A program made the translations under genes and the position numbers. A model generated the notes under the pieces. It was not told the DNA's origin, made no database searches, and was given only the letters and a program-made list of their open reading frames with translations. Of a stretch of DNA of 32,927 nucleotides, positions 8,085 to 15,825 are shown one piece after another; within the stretch, counting starts at the first letter, position 1; each line of letters begins with the position of its first letter. The DNA lies in the NCBI GenBank assembly GCA_964507825.1, contig CAZDQM010000065.1:1-32927 (forward strand). Direction: 5' to 3'. This stretch comes from JAWVZS01 sp964507825. Its GTDB lineage: Archaea; Thermoproteota; Nitrososphaeria; Nitrososphaerales; Nitrosopumilaceae.

Positions 8085-9410
8085 TCATATACTAATTCTG
8101 TAATAGTCCCACCTTTCAGGATCAAACAGGGCTACAAACTCCACATCCTCCCCTGATTCAATCCTCTTCCTGATTACGTCCCTTGGGCCAAAACTAGTCA
8201 GGTACCGGAACCTCATGGAATGCGCCTGCATGACAAACATGTGCCTCATCTCGCTCCCCCCGTGCATCCCCCAGTACCCCATCTTCAGCGACAGTGGTTC
8301 CAGGAATATTGTGTTGTGCAGTCCTTTATTCGTGTCCTTGATCTCGGGCCGCAGCTCGTATGATTCAAGTGGTCCGCCCTTTGCAAACCCTATAATCTCG
8401 CCGTCATGGCCGCCAAGTCTAAGCGTGTTGAGTATGAACCTAGGGTCCATTATGGACTCTTCGAATCTATCCCTCATGAACTGGAGCGGACGTGGGAGCT
8501 CGTCATAAATGGAGAGCAGTGATCGGACAAAGCCCGGATCGTTTCTTACATTCATCTTTTCAATGGTGGGAACGAGCCTTAGGTGCTCAAAGATATAGTC
8601 GGCCTGGATCTTGATCTCTTGCTGTCTTAGGTTCATAAACGACTGTACGGTGTTAAAAAAGTTCACCCGCATCTCCTTTGGCAGCGCCCTTAGTACACGT
8701 TGCGACGTCTCGGCTTCTGAATTAAGCAGATCCTCGAAAAAGGCCACAGAATTGCGAACTATAACAGACGGATGCCACGCAGATGCATGCGCGTTCATCT
8801 TTGCCATCTCCATACTTTTTGCAAAGTCACCCATGGCGTATCCGCATATCCTATCTGCCGTAGATAGGAGCTGCCCGAGCATCATCACTCTCTCCTGTCT
8901 GCCCCGATCATGACGCGTCGCAGACGAGACCTCAAAACATCGGTCGATGGCTTGCTGCGCATTGGTCCTCAGTGTACCTCTCCATGGATACGTGGTTCGT
9001 AGAATCAGTACCTTGATAATCTCGATGTCGAGCCCTGCCTCATCTAGCAATCTGCGCAAGTTTCTGTCCATTGAGATAAAGTTGATAACGCTCTCCTCAT
9101 GCGGTTTATCTACGCTTTTCTGGGGATCAAAGTCATGAAACAGCGCGGCGGCAAATAGATATCTTAATTCTTCTAGGGTAATCTCGTCTTTTTTCATATA
9201 ATGCATGCCGACTAGAAGCATCCCGTATGTCACCTCTAGCTCGTGGTTGATGTTGTGAAATCCGTAATAGTCCTGGCCTAGCCCCTGGGTGTTAAACAAC
9301 TCGGTTGTATAATCTAGCATTTTTACATAGCATTCTGAGCCTAGTCCTGACGCCCCTATCATCTCCTCGATCCGGCTGCGCATTGCATGCGGGGTTGCAA
9401 ACTGCTGCAT
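8085..9410 (-). CDS. HD-domain phosphohydrolase-like protein with C-terminal GNAT-like domain
   Basis: The N-terminal half has HD-superfamily metal ligands: GFHNINHELEVTYGML and FAAALFHDFDPQKS (HD pair), then an H at KPHEES and a helical region with STADRICG (late Asp). The C-terminal 150 residues (from about NVRNDPGF) have the strand-helix pattern of an acyltransferase, including GEIIGFAKGG and MRHMFVMQAHSMRFRYL. The GNAT assignment is tentative. The frame opens at TTG (9425), but the ATG at 9410 is preceded by TTTAAAAAA about 27 bases upstream on the coding strand, which fits a leaderless start, giving 441 residues. It precedes the FAD oxidase in an apparent two-gene operon. The phosphohydrolase substrate is unknown. 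Confidence 0.65.
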   Translation of the reverse strand: MQQFATPHAMRSRIEEMIGASGLGSECYVKMLDYTTELFNTQGLGQDYYGFHNINHELEVTYGMLLVGMHYMKKDEITLEELRYLFAAALFHDFDPQKSVDKPHEESVINFISMDRNLRRLLDEAGLDIEIIKVLILRTTYPWRGTLRTNAQQAIDRCFEVSSATRHDRGRQERVMMLGQLLSTADRICGYAMGDFAKSMEMAKMNAHASAWHPSVIVRNSVAFFEDLLNSEAETSQRVLRALPKEMRVNFFNTVQSFMNLRQQEIKIQADYIFEHLRLVPTIEKMNVRNDPGFVRSLLSIYDELPRPLQFMRDRFEESIMDPRFILNTLRLGGHDGEIIGFAKGGPLESYELRPEIKDTNKGLHNTIFLEPLSLKMGYWGMHGGSEMRHMFVMQAHSMRFRYLTSFGPRDVIRKRIESGEDVEFVALFDPERWDYYRISI

Positions 9411-9450
9411 TATACCTTGGATCAAACACTGTTTTTTAAAGATGTCATGT

Positions 9451-9460
9451 TTGTTTTATA
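9451..9460 (+). promoter_or_regulatory. TATA box for the gene at 9484
   Basis: TTGTTTTATA(AG) is centred about 27 bases before the ATG at 9484, the spacing expected for a leaderless archaeal transcript. This decides the start against two in-frame ATGs upstream (9442 and 9478). Confidence 0.5.
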
Positions 9461-9483
9461 AGATACTCGTACGGCGCATGCGT

Positions 9484-9843
9484 ATGGACTGTGAAAAAAT
9501 GTCCGGCGCCGATTCGTGGCGAATTACAGTTAGGCAAAAAGAGTTTGTTCCCGACTCTGTTACACTGTCTAAATCGATGACGCCGGTAAGGAGGCCGGGA
9601 ATCCGAGGCGGCGTTTATTTTTCCGAGACCGAGGTGTACAAGATTGTGTGTCTGGTACGAGATACTTGCATATCTTCACTGCTGACATCTGTAATGCTAG
9701 GGCCTAGTATCGACTTTGTTCCGGTTAAAATCACGGCCGTCCTTGACGGTGCACCGATCCGGATGCAGGCAAATCTTGCAAGCTATGTCCAGTCTGCCGA
9801 TGGCATCCGGCTGACGCTGATCATCGTGGACGTCTCTGCCTAG
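9484..9843 (+). CDS. Conserved-looking protein of unknown function (119 aa)
   Basis: A soluble protein with alternating beta-strand blocks: DSWRITVRQKEFVP, RGGVYFSETEVYKIVCLVRD, then FVPVKITAVLDGAP and a closing GIRLTLIIVDVS. No signal peptide, membrane helix or known catalytic motif is visible. The pattern of strands ending in a hydrophobic edge suggests a small beta-barrel or beta-sandwich. The start at 9484 was chosen from TATA-box spacing; the longer frame from 9442 would add the basic stretch MSCLFYKILVRRMR. It diverges from the HD-domain gene, and its 3' end overlaps the convergent J-domain gene by 23 bases. Confidence 0.55.
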   Translation: MDCEKMSGADSWRITVRQKEFVPDSVTLSKSMTPVRRPGIRGGVYFSETEVYKIVCLVRDTCISSLLTSVMLGPSIDFVPVKITAVLDGAPIRMQANLASYVQSADGIRLTLIIVDVSA

Positions 9844-10339
9844 CAAGGCGCATATCATACTTTCTTCTCTGTTCTATATCTGAGAGCGTCTCGTACGCTA
9901 GGTTGATCTCGGCCATCCGTCCTGCATCTGCCTTGGAATCCCGATCAGGATGGCTCTTCTTTGCCAGCCTCCTGTACTGTACCTTGATCTGATCCTGTGT
10001 AGCGTCCCTCGGAACACCGATGATTGCGTAAAAGTCAGGCAGGTTGTCCGCGTCTGCCTCGAGTCCACAGTTACGCGTCCTCCCTCCGACATCCTCGTAA
10101 TCATCACCCCAATCGGAATGATATTTTTCATATTCCCTGTCCTTCTTTGAGCCTAGTTCCTGCGTATCATAATCCGTTTTTTTGCGCAAGATTGCATCCC
10201 TTGCAAGATACACAAAGATGGCTACTATTACAACAATAAAGCCCGTAAATATAATAACCTGATCAGATGGTGCTACGACCTGCTCTTCTGCGTATGCAAT
10301 TCCTACTAGTCCAATAACCTCGTGAAAAAGCGACGTCAT
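9821..10339 (-). CDS. Membrane-anchored J-domain (DnaJ-like) protein
   Basis: 172 residues with an N-terminal membrane segment (VIIFTGFIVVIVAIFVYLA, about 28-46), a charged linker, and a C-terminal J domain from about 100: LPDFYAIIGVPRDATQDQIK, YRRLAKKSHPDRDS with the HPD motif intact, and LAYETLSDIEQRRKYDM. J domains stimulate DnaK/Hsp70 ATPase. There is no Gly/Phe or zinc-finger region, so this is a class III co-chaperone, with the J domain probably at the cytoplasmic face. The ATG directly follows the stop of the Lrp gene (10340), so the two genes are co-transcribed. Confidence 0.85.
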   Translation of the reverse strand: MTSLFHEVIGLVGIAYAEEQVVAPSDQVIIFTGFIVVIVAIFVYLARDAILRKKTDYDTQELGSKKDREYEKYHSDWGDDYEDVGGRTRNCGLEADADNLPDFYAIIGVPRDATQDQIKVQYRRLAKKSHPDRDSKADAGRMAEINLAYETLSDIEQRRKYDMRLARQRRPR

Positions 10340-10777
10340 CTACGTCAGCCTAAAGTCCTCTTTTATGGTGTTTAATACCACGTGCGTGATGGTATTCTCC
10401 ACGTTTGGAATGCTGGCTAGCCCCTTGACGAACTGACTGAGTTCCTGCCGTCCGTGAAATTTTGCAATGACTAGTATGTCGGTGCTTCCTGTGATGTCAT
10501 AGACGCCGCACACGTTCTCTATTTCTGATATCTTGTTTTCGGCCTCGAGAATCGTATCCTTTTTTGCAACGATCTCGATGACGGCAGTCAGGACGTATCC
10601 GAGTTTCTCATGATTGATTCTTGCAGTGTACCCCTTGATAATACCTCCTCTTTCTAGCTTTTTGATTCTAGAGAGCACGGTGACAGTCGACAGCCCGATC
10701 TTCATGGCAAGCTGCCGCGCTGAAAGCCTACAGTCTGCAACTAGGTGACTCAGGACCTTTTCATCTATATTGTCCAT
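10340..10777 (-). CDS. Lrp/AsnC family transcriptional regulator
   Basis: 145 residues with the two-domain layout of the family. The N-terminal winged helix-turn-helix reads MDNIDEKVLSHLVADCRLSA and IGLSTVTVLSRIKKLERGG, then GYTARINHEKLG. The C-terminal RAM (ligand/oligomer) domain has AVIEIVAKKD, VCGVYDITGSTDILVIAKF and ends in VLNTIKEDFRL. Full length, no missing parts. Such proteins bind amino acids or related effectors and control metabolic genes. The effector is not predictable. It is transcribed together with the membrane J-domain gene. Confidence 0.9.
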   Translation of the reverse strand: MDNIDEKVLSHLVADCRLSARQLAMKIGLSTVTVLSRIKKLERGGIIKGYTARINHEKLGYVLTAVIEIVAKKDTILEAENKISEIENVCGVYDITGSTDILVIAKFHGRQELSQFVKGLASIPNVENTITHVVLNTIKEDFRLT

Positions 10778-10803
10778 TCCTTACACTATATTGCTGAAAA
10801 TAC

Positions 10804-10816
10804 ATTTAAGTTTTAA
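10804..10816 (-). promoter_or_regulatory. Probable TATA box of the Lrp gene
   Basis: On the coding strand the sequence reads CTTAAAACTTAAATG about 30 bases before the ATG at 10777, matching the archaeal TATA consensus in composition and distance. Confidence 0.4.
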
Positions 10817-10860
10817 GACAGATTTCACATGGATGTTTGACTCGATTATCCTTTAGGATC

Positions 10861-10947
10861 TCAAGGCAGAACGAGCAGATGATACTCATATGGACCTCCC
10901 ACATGCTTTTGGCGCATCTTGCCGGCGGCCCTCTCGATAAAGCTCAT
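10861..10947 (-). pseudogene. Short unidentified coding remnant
   Basis: The minus strand reads SFIERAAGKMRQKHVGG then PYEYHLLVLP and a stop, with the frame open upstream (SERHPFHESIPY). The residue content looks like real protein, but the fragment is short, has no clear start and no family that I recognise. The remaining sequence from 10817 to 11131 shows nothing else. Confidence 0.25.
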
Positions 10948-11131
10948 GTATGGTATGGATTCGTGGAAGGGATGCCGTTCACTATTAGAGTTTATGCGTA
11001 ATTGACTAGAAAAATTTGCCTAAATAACAAAATCTAAAAATCATTACACCATGTTATCCAATCAAGTCACCAAAATTAAAAATTGTGCGCAACCTGGTAC
11101 ATTCAATTAATTTGCAAATCACATCAGATAC

Positions 11132-11167
11132 ATGCTAGGCGAATTTATAGACAACAGGCCATTTATT
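11132..11167 (+). pseudogene. 5' fragment of a small gene interrupted by the transposon
   Basis: ATG at 11132 opens MLGEFIDNRPFI and reaches the target duplication. Removing the transposon and one target copy joins it in frame to IGNVQTGF at 14603. An A/T-rich TATA-like segment (AAAATTAAAAATTG) lies about 45 bases upstream of the ATG. The rest of the gene is described at 14603-14825. Confidence 0.4.
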
Positions 11168-11190
11168 GGGGATTATATAGTTAAGTAAAC
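11168..11190 (+). repeat. Left terminal inverted repeat of the IS1595 element
   Basis: Twenty-three bases identical to the reverse complement of 14572-14594. The outer end begins GGGGATTATATAG; the 8-bp target copy lies immediately outside at 11160-11167. Confidence 0.95.
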
Positions 11191-11198
11191 TAGACATG

Positions 11199-11225
11199 GC
11201 CCGCGACAACTAAACGGCAGCGGGC
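11199..11225 (-). terminator. GC-rich hairpin downstream of the endonuclease gene
   Basis: GCCCGC pairs with GCGGGC around a 15-base loop. It is placed after the end of the three-gene operon and just inside the left terminal repeat, where it could stop transcription leaving the element. Confidence 0.4.
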
Positions 11226-11270
11226 TGGTACCCAAGGTTCCTTAGTACTTAATTTTTGATCTATGTATTT

Positions 11271-12257
11271 TTATTTTGCAAGGCATCTCATTGCCATGGT
11301 GCGATCAATCTCTGTACTTGTCAATCTTAATGCATGGTGAAACACCTCATTCAAAAAATTTGCCGGATCTGATTCTATATTTTTCAATACAAAATGATCT
11401 TCGATATGCATGTCTTGCATGCTATTCTCCATTTCACGTGTGATCACACCAAGTACGGCAAAATTTTTTGAGTGTGTTGGTGTTTCTTCAAAACTTTTCT
11501 TGATGGCGCCGAGCCGTTCCAATGCACCGGCGGGATCAGTACCGGATTTTATTTCAATCGTGGCGATAATTCTGTCGTTCATCTCAAAACTGACATCTGG
11601 TTCTGAAGAAAACTTCATCATAACTATTCTATTATTTCCTTCCAGTTTGTATTCCTTATCTTTCTCTACTGTGGTTATTTTAACAGATTCTTCTTCCTCG
11701 AACCATCCGAAGATTAAACCCCTTACCAAATTCTCGCCCTTGCTGCCAATGAGGTTTCTAATTTTGCCGTCTTCTGTTATGCCAAAGGTGGCAAGTATGT
11801 TGCGATACCCGTTCTCCAATGTCCAATCCGTAGAATCCATGATTATTGCTGAGATGGTGGCGTTGTAGAGACAGCTTATGCGAAGGCAATCTTCAAAGTC
11901 ATTATTCCTGCTTTTGCCATCTTCCAATTTTTTTATTGACGGAACTATTTTTTGAGCCCTCTTGAGAGGCAGTGTGGATATGCCCCTATAATACATCGAC
12001 GTTTGCGGGTATTTTTTTAGAATCTCCGGATGGGCAAACACAAACTTGGGTTCTATCTTCTGTTTCATGATATAATCCCACGCTTTGTCGTATATGCCCA
12101 TCATGGCCTGTTCTTTTTTTGTGTATTTGCTTGCGGGGCAGTCAAAGCTTTCTATGACCTGCTTCATTTCCTTGTCCTTGCCCTTCTTGAGGCGGCTTGC
12201 AATCATCCTGGCACGTCTTAACGAATCTTCGTCAATACATTCTTCACCGACATTCAT
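11271..12257 (-). CDS. Probable type II restriction endonuclease (PD-(D/E)XK fold)
   Basis: 328 residues. The core motif is EPDVSFEM followed by IIATIEIKSG, that is PD, then E-x-K in a beta strand, the catalytic signature of the PD-(D/E)XK nuclease fold. The following TDPAGALERLGAIKKSF resembles a block that I recall, unverified, from XcyI-type endonucleases. The rest is Lys-rich and helical, with a likely recognition domain in the first 170 residues. The frame opens at 12281, but the ATG at 12257 overlaps the methyltransferase stop as ATGA, the common arrangement for coupled genes, so I chose it. Its place behind a methyltransferase in one mobile operon supports the assignment. The recognition site is unknown. 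Confidence 0.75.
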   Translation of the reverse strand: MNVGEECIDEDSLRRARMIASRLKKGKDKEMKQVIESFDCPASKYTKKEQAMMGIYDKAWDYIMKQKIEPKFVFAHPEILKKYPQTSMYYRGISTLPLKRAQKIVPSIKKLEDGKSRNNDFEDCLRISCLYNATISAIIMDSTDWTLENGYRNILATFGITEDGKIRNLIGSKGENLVRGLIFGWFEEEESVKITTVEKDKEYKLEGNNRIVMMKFSSEPDVSFEMNDRIIATIEIKSGTDPAGALERLGAIKKSFEETPTHSKNFAVLGVITREMENSMQDMHIEDHFVLKNIESDPANFLNEVFHHALRLTSTEIDRTMAMRCLAK

Positions 12258-13600
12258 CGCCGTCGCCACCTGTAAACACACTTGCGCATCTCGGCCCTTC
12301 CGAATTTACCCATCTGCTGACTGGAATTTCCCTTTCCCCTTTGAAGTGTCGTGATGGAATGACATTCGAACCCACTTCGTACGGCAAAACCAGACAGTAT
12401 GATGTCTACTGGAACATCCACCCCGTGATAACGCACGTTGTCATTTACCATAAACACATTGCCACCATGTTTTACTATCCTGCCCAATTCGGTTACGATG
12501 ACGGCCATTTCTGCAAAGTAATTTTCCACAAGTCTTATGATGTTCGGGTTGTTAAGCTCATTCTCGTGTAGACGTAGTTGTCTTAGAGTGTTTTGAAGCG
12601 GAGCATTCTCATCCACCAAACTATGTGCATACTCAAGAATCTTGGATCTGCCATAAATGTCGGCAAGCAGTTCTGTCTTGGGACGGTTTTCAACCGTGGC
12701 CGTGAGCAAGGATTGTCTCAACGACGACATACTGTTCTTATCGTATCCGAGCCATGCCAATTCCAATGCATACGTTCTGGTATAATCGTACCTGTTGGCA
12801 TATGGCGGGGATGTAATCACCGTGTGGATGGAGTTGGATTTTATCTGTCTTAGTGCCTCAAGTGAGGAAGACGTTATGATCGATGGCCTTGAATCACCAT
12901 ATTCTGATTTGAGAGTGGGGGCATCGGTCAAGACTTCTTTGATTTTTTTCGTAAATGCCTCACGGAATGTAGGAAGCTTGCCCTTGTTTAGCTTTTCAGC
13001 CACATTTCTGCCTGATCTGGGGTCCCATCGTAAAAACTGACCGTCCTTCCGGGTATAGCTTAGCTCTTCCAGTATACTCATACACACAAAATTCATCAGT
13101 TTTTTTGCCTCGGTATTTTTGATTGTTTCTATGGCATGCCTGGCACGCGCCAATGCCTTTTCAGTGTTCGGTGGGAAGGCCATCTTGGTTATTGGCACGT
13201 GCGGAAACGATATTTGGCCGTCGTTATTGTTGAGAATTGTCTTTGCTGCCCCCTTGATGTCGTCCGCGCCAAGTCCGTTGGAAACCAAGCTTATTGCCTC
13301 TGCCGCAATGTTGCCTACTGGCATGATATCTATTCCCGTGGCCTTTCGTCCCATTTTGCAGGCCGTCAAAACTGTAGTTCCTAATCCAGAAAACGGGTCT
13401 AGTACATTTTTACCGTCGGCAGTTTGCAAAAGACGTTCTACGAGTTGTGCTGAAAAACCCTCCTTGTACCGAAACCATCTGAATCCGGGACGTGTTTTGT
13501 TATCTTGATACGAAACGATCTTGCGTGTCAGATGCGAGTCAACAGTTATTTTCTCTTCCAGATATTGCGCATCCCGCCGAACCTTCGTTGTCATTACCAT
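12254..13600 (-). CDS. Site-specific DNA methyltransferase, probably N4-cytosine type
   Basis: 448 residues. The S-adenosylmethionine site is NVLDPFSGLGTTVL (FxGxG, residues 70-74), followed by KATGIDI. The catalytic motif IV is TSPPYANRYDYTRTY near residue 265. An S/T-P-P-Y motif is typical of N4-cytosine enzymes, though some N6-adenine enzymes share it. FxGxG comes before SPPY with about 190 residues between, room for a recognition domain and so an alpha-like order. A late strand block (GGNVFMVNDNVRYHGVDV) completes the fold. The ATG shares one base with the transposase stop (TGATG), and the stop overlaps the endonuclease start. It should protect the host DNA from the linked endonuclease. 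Confidence 0.85.
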   Translation of the reverse strand: MVMTTKVRRDAQYLEEKITVDSHLTRKIVSYQDNKTRPGFRWFRYKEGFSAQLVERLLQTADGKNVLDPFSGLGTTVLTACKMGRKATGIDIMPVGNIAAEAISLVSNGLGADDIKGAAKTILNNNDGQISFPHVPITKMAFPPNTEKALARARHAIETIKNTEAKKLMNFVCMSILEELSYTRKDGQFLRWDPRSGRNVAEKLNKGKLPTFREAFTKKIKEVLTDAPTLKSEYGDSRPSIITSSSLEALRQIKSNSIHTVITSPPYANRYDYTRTYALELAWLGYDKNSMSSLRQSLLTATVENRPKTELLADIYGRSKILEYAHSLVDENAPLQNTLRQLRLHENELNNPNIIRLVENYFAEMAVIVTELGRIVKHGGNVFMVNDNVRYHGVDVPVDIILSGFAVRSGFECHSITTLQRGKGNSSQQMGKFGRAEMRKCVYRWRRR

Positions 13601-14541
13601 CAGAAATGCCCTCCCATCTTACTAGGCATTATGAGGGCCCTGTATGTCAGCCTCGAACCAGCCATGTTCGCGGCCATCGTGCCCATCATGTCTATGGTGT
13701 CCATCTCCCTGATGTTGTGCCTTCCGGCAAACTCGTTTACGTAGCGGTGCAAGTGGGGCTCGGACACGTGGTGGAACACGCCATCGTAGCCGCGCTTGAT
13801 CATCGACCAGAACGATTCCATGCCGTTAGTGTGTGCCATGCCCCGGACGTACTCGCCTACGGAGTGGTTGACTGATTCGTGGTTTTTAAGTCCCGCGTAC
13901 GCACGGTTCTCGTCTGTATACTTCTTGGCATCCTTATCAACGCGTCCGTCGATAAAGTGTTCGAGCCTTGCCTTTGTGGTTTCGGGCACGGGCTTGGCAG
14001 TGACCTTGCTGGTTGAGCGATCTTTGACTCCGACCACTGCCGTCTTGCGCTTCGTGCCCTTCTTGTCGGCATGGCGGTTCTTGTCCGAGCCGCCGAAGAA
14101 CGCCTCGTCGATCTCGACGGGGCCGTCCATCTTATCAACGCCAGCCAGTTTTTTCCACGATTCCCGCAGGCGGTGTATCATGAACCAAGCCGACTTCTGC
14201 GTCATACCCAAGTCACGGTGTATTTTCATTGACGACACGCCCTTGAGGTTGGTTGCGATCAGGTACGTGCCAATGGCCCACTTCTGATATGATATGTGCG
14301 ACCGCTCCATGATCGTGCCCTTCTTGACCGAGAAGTGCTTTCTGCATACGTAGCAGTAGTAGGGCATGGTCGGGTGCCTTGCTTCCGTCGTGTCGGGGTT
14401 GCCGCACTCCGGGCATTTTCTACCGTCCTTCCATATGTGGGATTCAAACCACTTCATAGCGGTGTGGTCGTCTGGGAACATACGGAACAGATCGACCATT
14501 GTGATCCCTTCCCTGAATGACTTTCTGGGTGCGTGGCTCAT
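13600..14541 (-). CDS. IS1595-family (ISXO2-like) transposase
   Basis: 313 residues, full length. An N-terminal zinc ribbon (CPECG at 43-47, CYVC at 63-66, then RKHFSVKKGT) is followed by helices with YLIATNLKGVSSMKIHRDLG. The catalytic domain has VEIDEAFFGG (first Asp), KYTDE (second Asp) and HTNGMESFWSMIKR, then HLHRYVNEFAGRHN. The third position shows the Asn/Glu/His context of IS1595 enzymes. All motifs are intact, and the element ends are perfect, so it could be active. It is the first gene of the operon, read leftwards away from the right terminal repeat, which implies a promoter in the short segment 14542-14594. Confidence 0.95.
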   Translation of the reverse strand: MSHAPRKSFREGITMVDLFRMFPDDHTAMKWFESHIWKDGRKCPECGNPDTTEARHPTMPYYCYVCRKHFSVKKGTIMERSHISYQKWAIGTYLIATNLKGVSSMKIHRDLGMTQKSAWFMIHRLRESWKKLAGVDKMDGPVEIDEAFFGGSDKNRHADKKGTKRKTAVVGVKDRSTSKVTAKPVPETTKARLEHFIDGRVDKDAKKYTDENRAYAGLKNHESVNHSVGEYVRGMAHTNGMESFWSMIKRGYDGVFHHVSEPHLHRYVNEFAGRHNIREMDTIDMMGTMAANMAGSRLTYRALIMPSKMGGHF

Positions 14542-14571
14542 AACATACTATGCGTGGCAGGGTTTAATATG

Positions 14572-14594
14572 GTTTACTTAACTATATAATCCCC
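14572..14594 (-). repeat. Right terminal inverted repeat of the IS1595 element
   Basis: Exact inverted match to 11168-11190; the second target copy CATTTATT follows at 14595-14602. Together with the first it defines the element ends to the base. Confidence 0.95.
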
Positions 14595-14602
14595 CATTTA
14601 TT

Positions 14603-14825
14603 ATAGGAAACGTGCAGACAGGCTTTCGCAATATGGACGATATGACAACATGTATTGTGTAGGTGATTTCAGCAGACTAGGACAGCAGACTGCTGTCGAT
14701 AAACCCCAAAGACAAGAGCCAACTGGAAAAGCTTGCAAAAACCATCGCACTGGACATGAAAAAGAGAAAATTCGAACAGCGACATTGAGATGCTTGCAGC
14801 TATGCTGCTGTCTGATTCGAGGTAG
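14603..14825 (+). pseudogene. 3' part of the small gene interrupted by the transposon, with further decay
   Basis: Joined to 11132-11167, the reading is MLGEFIDNRPFI, IGNVQTGF, RNMDDMTTCIV and a stop. Other frames then give GDFSR, LLSINPKDKSQLEKLAKT, IALDMKKRKFE and SDIEMLAAMLLSDSR with a stop at 14823. CAGCAGACT occurs twice, 13 bp apart near 14675; deleting one copy restores GDFSRLLSINPKDK. So a small duplication and two indels have accumulated since the frame was intact. The last stop is six bases before the ATG of the next gene, so the old gene was probably its operon partner. The family is not recognised. Confidence 0.4.
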
Positions 14826-14831
14826 GGTGTG

Positions 14832-15416
14832 ATGGGCCGACTCGTAGCCGCAATGGACGTCTCCGGGGATCAGTACTCGGGCAATCATAAATTTCTGGCA
14901 GTGGTAATCGGCACGGAAGAAAAAATCAATGCCATTGTAAAAAATCTAGGCAATAACAAGACTCACATGAGCATGATCAAGTCCAAGAGTATCAAGGATA
15001 GGATAATTTCCAAGGTAATTTTTGATGGTAGGGAAAGCATTGCGTTTTGTATAAGAATCGATATGAGGCATATTCTAGAGTCAGTAAAATCAAAGCGTAC
15101 AGCACACAGACGCACGGGACAAAACAGGATATATCGCATATACTACAAAACTGTAATATTCCTTATACGTACGTACATAGAAAACTTTCTAGTCAATCAT
15201 CATTGTGCGATAAGCGAAATACCTTTTCAATGTGGCGATGATTGTAAAAGTATGATAAAATATAACGGAGTAAATCACGACAGGCCCGGATCTGCACACG
15301 ATCTTGCAGATATTGTGGCATGGGCAAACAATCGATATATGGAGCCAAAGGGAGTTGTTTCAATTAACCTTACAGACGAGATTAAGAACCATCTGAAGAA
15401 GATCTTGCAATCATAA
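14832..15416 (+). CDS. Putative RNase H-fold protein (DUF2209/DUF3800-like)
   Basis: 194 residues. The start RLVAAMDVSGDQYSG followed by HKFLAVVIG looks like the first strand of an RNase H fold, with an Asp at the usual catalytic place (D-x-S-G). Near the end SAHDLADIVAWANNR carries an Asp in a helix, as in DUF3800 and DUF2209 proteins. A basic middle part (KSKRTAHRRTGQNRIYRIYY) could bind nucleic acid. I compare it with those families by pattern only. A frame exists from a GTG at 14829, but the ATG at 14832 is better placed. It followed the now broken small gene in what was probably an operon; the transposon upstream has likely removed or replaced its promoter. Confidence 0.5.
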   Translation: MGRLVAAMDVSGDQYSGNHKFLAVVIGTEEKINAIVKNLGNNKTHMSMIKSKSIKDRIISKVIFDGRESIAFCIRIDMRHILESVKSKRTAHRRTGQNRIYRIYYKTVIFLIRTYIENFLVNHHCAISEIPFQCGDDCKSMIKYNGVNHDRPGSAHDLADIVAWANNRYMEPKGVVSINLTDEIKNHLKKILQS

Positions 15417-15773
15417 GATAAAGCCGCACTCACATCAGCCCAAGGCTCGCCATCTGGTCTTCCCCAATGACCCAAGGGGTTCGAGTACGGGTTAAGTAAT
15501 GTTACATTACAGATTATAATAATATTATATTAAACGATTCTACTGCGAATTCGTGATATAAAATCCAGGCACGGCTGGCCGAATATGTATGCGATCTATC
15601 GACTTGCACCATAATTCATTCCCTATCGTGCCTAAGATACATTGGTTTGGTTACATACCACAATTATGAACATTCGGCATGGCAGCTCATCAACGACAAA
15701 GGTGATTTTATAGGTGTTGAAATACAGTCCAATACCACCACGGGCACTAGTGGAATAAGAAGAGCCACTGAGC
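15417..15773. other. Intergenic region, no gene seen
   Basis: The sequence between the RNase H-like gene and the IS3 element has no supported gene. A GGGTTCGAG block at 15477-15485 resembles a tRNA T-loop but lacks the pairing stem. Nothing else was found. Confidence 0.4.
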
Positions 15774-15825
15774 TGGACCCCATGAATTGAGACCACTTTT
15801 GGCATGAAAAAGGAAACACCGCCGG

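Larger units (their letters stand above)
11168..14594 (-). mobile_element. IS1595-family transposon carrying a restriction-modification operon
   Basis: The element has perfect 23-bp terminal inverted repeats (11168-11190 and 14572-14594, starting GGGGATTATATAG at each end). It is flanked by exact 8-bp direct repeats CATTTATT (11160-11167 and 14595-14602). Eight base pairs is the target duplication typical of IS1595. Inside, all on the minus strand, are an IS1595 (ISXO2-like) transposase, a DNA methyltransferase and a probable PD-(D/E)XK endonuclease, with overlapping stop and start codons. The element is 3427 bp and shows no damage, so it is probably a recent insertion. Passenger genes in this family are known in general; I cannot confirm whether this cargo has been described. 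Confidence 0.9.

Noticed and set aside
12197..13508. Plus-strand frames over the methyltransferase and endonuclease genes
   Set aside because: They are shadows of the minus-strand genes, which carry all the recognisable motifs.
15440..15500. GGGTTCGAG block that looks like a tRNA T-loop
   Set aside because: The bases after the loop do not pair with those before it and no anticodon arm or acceptor stem can be drawn.
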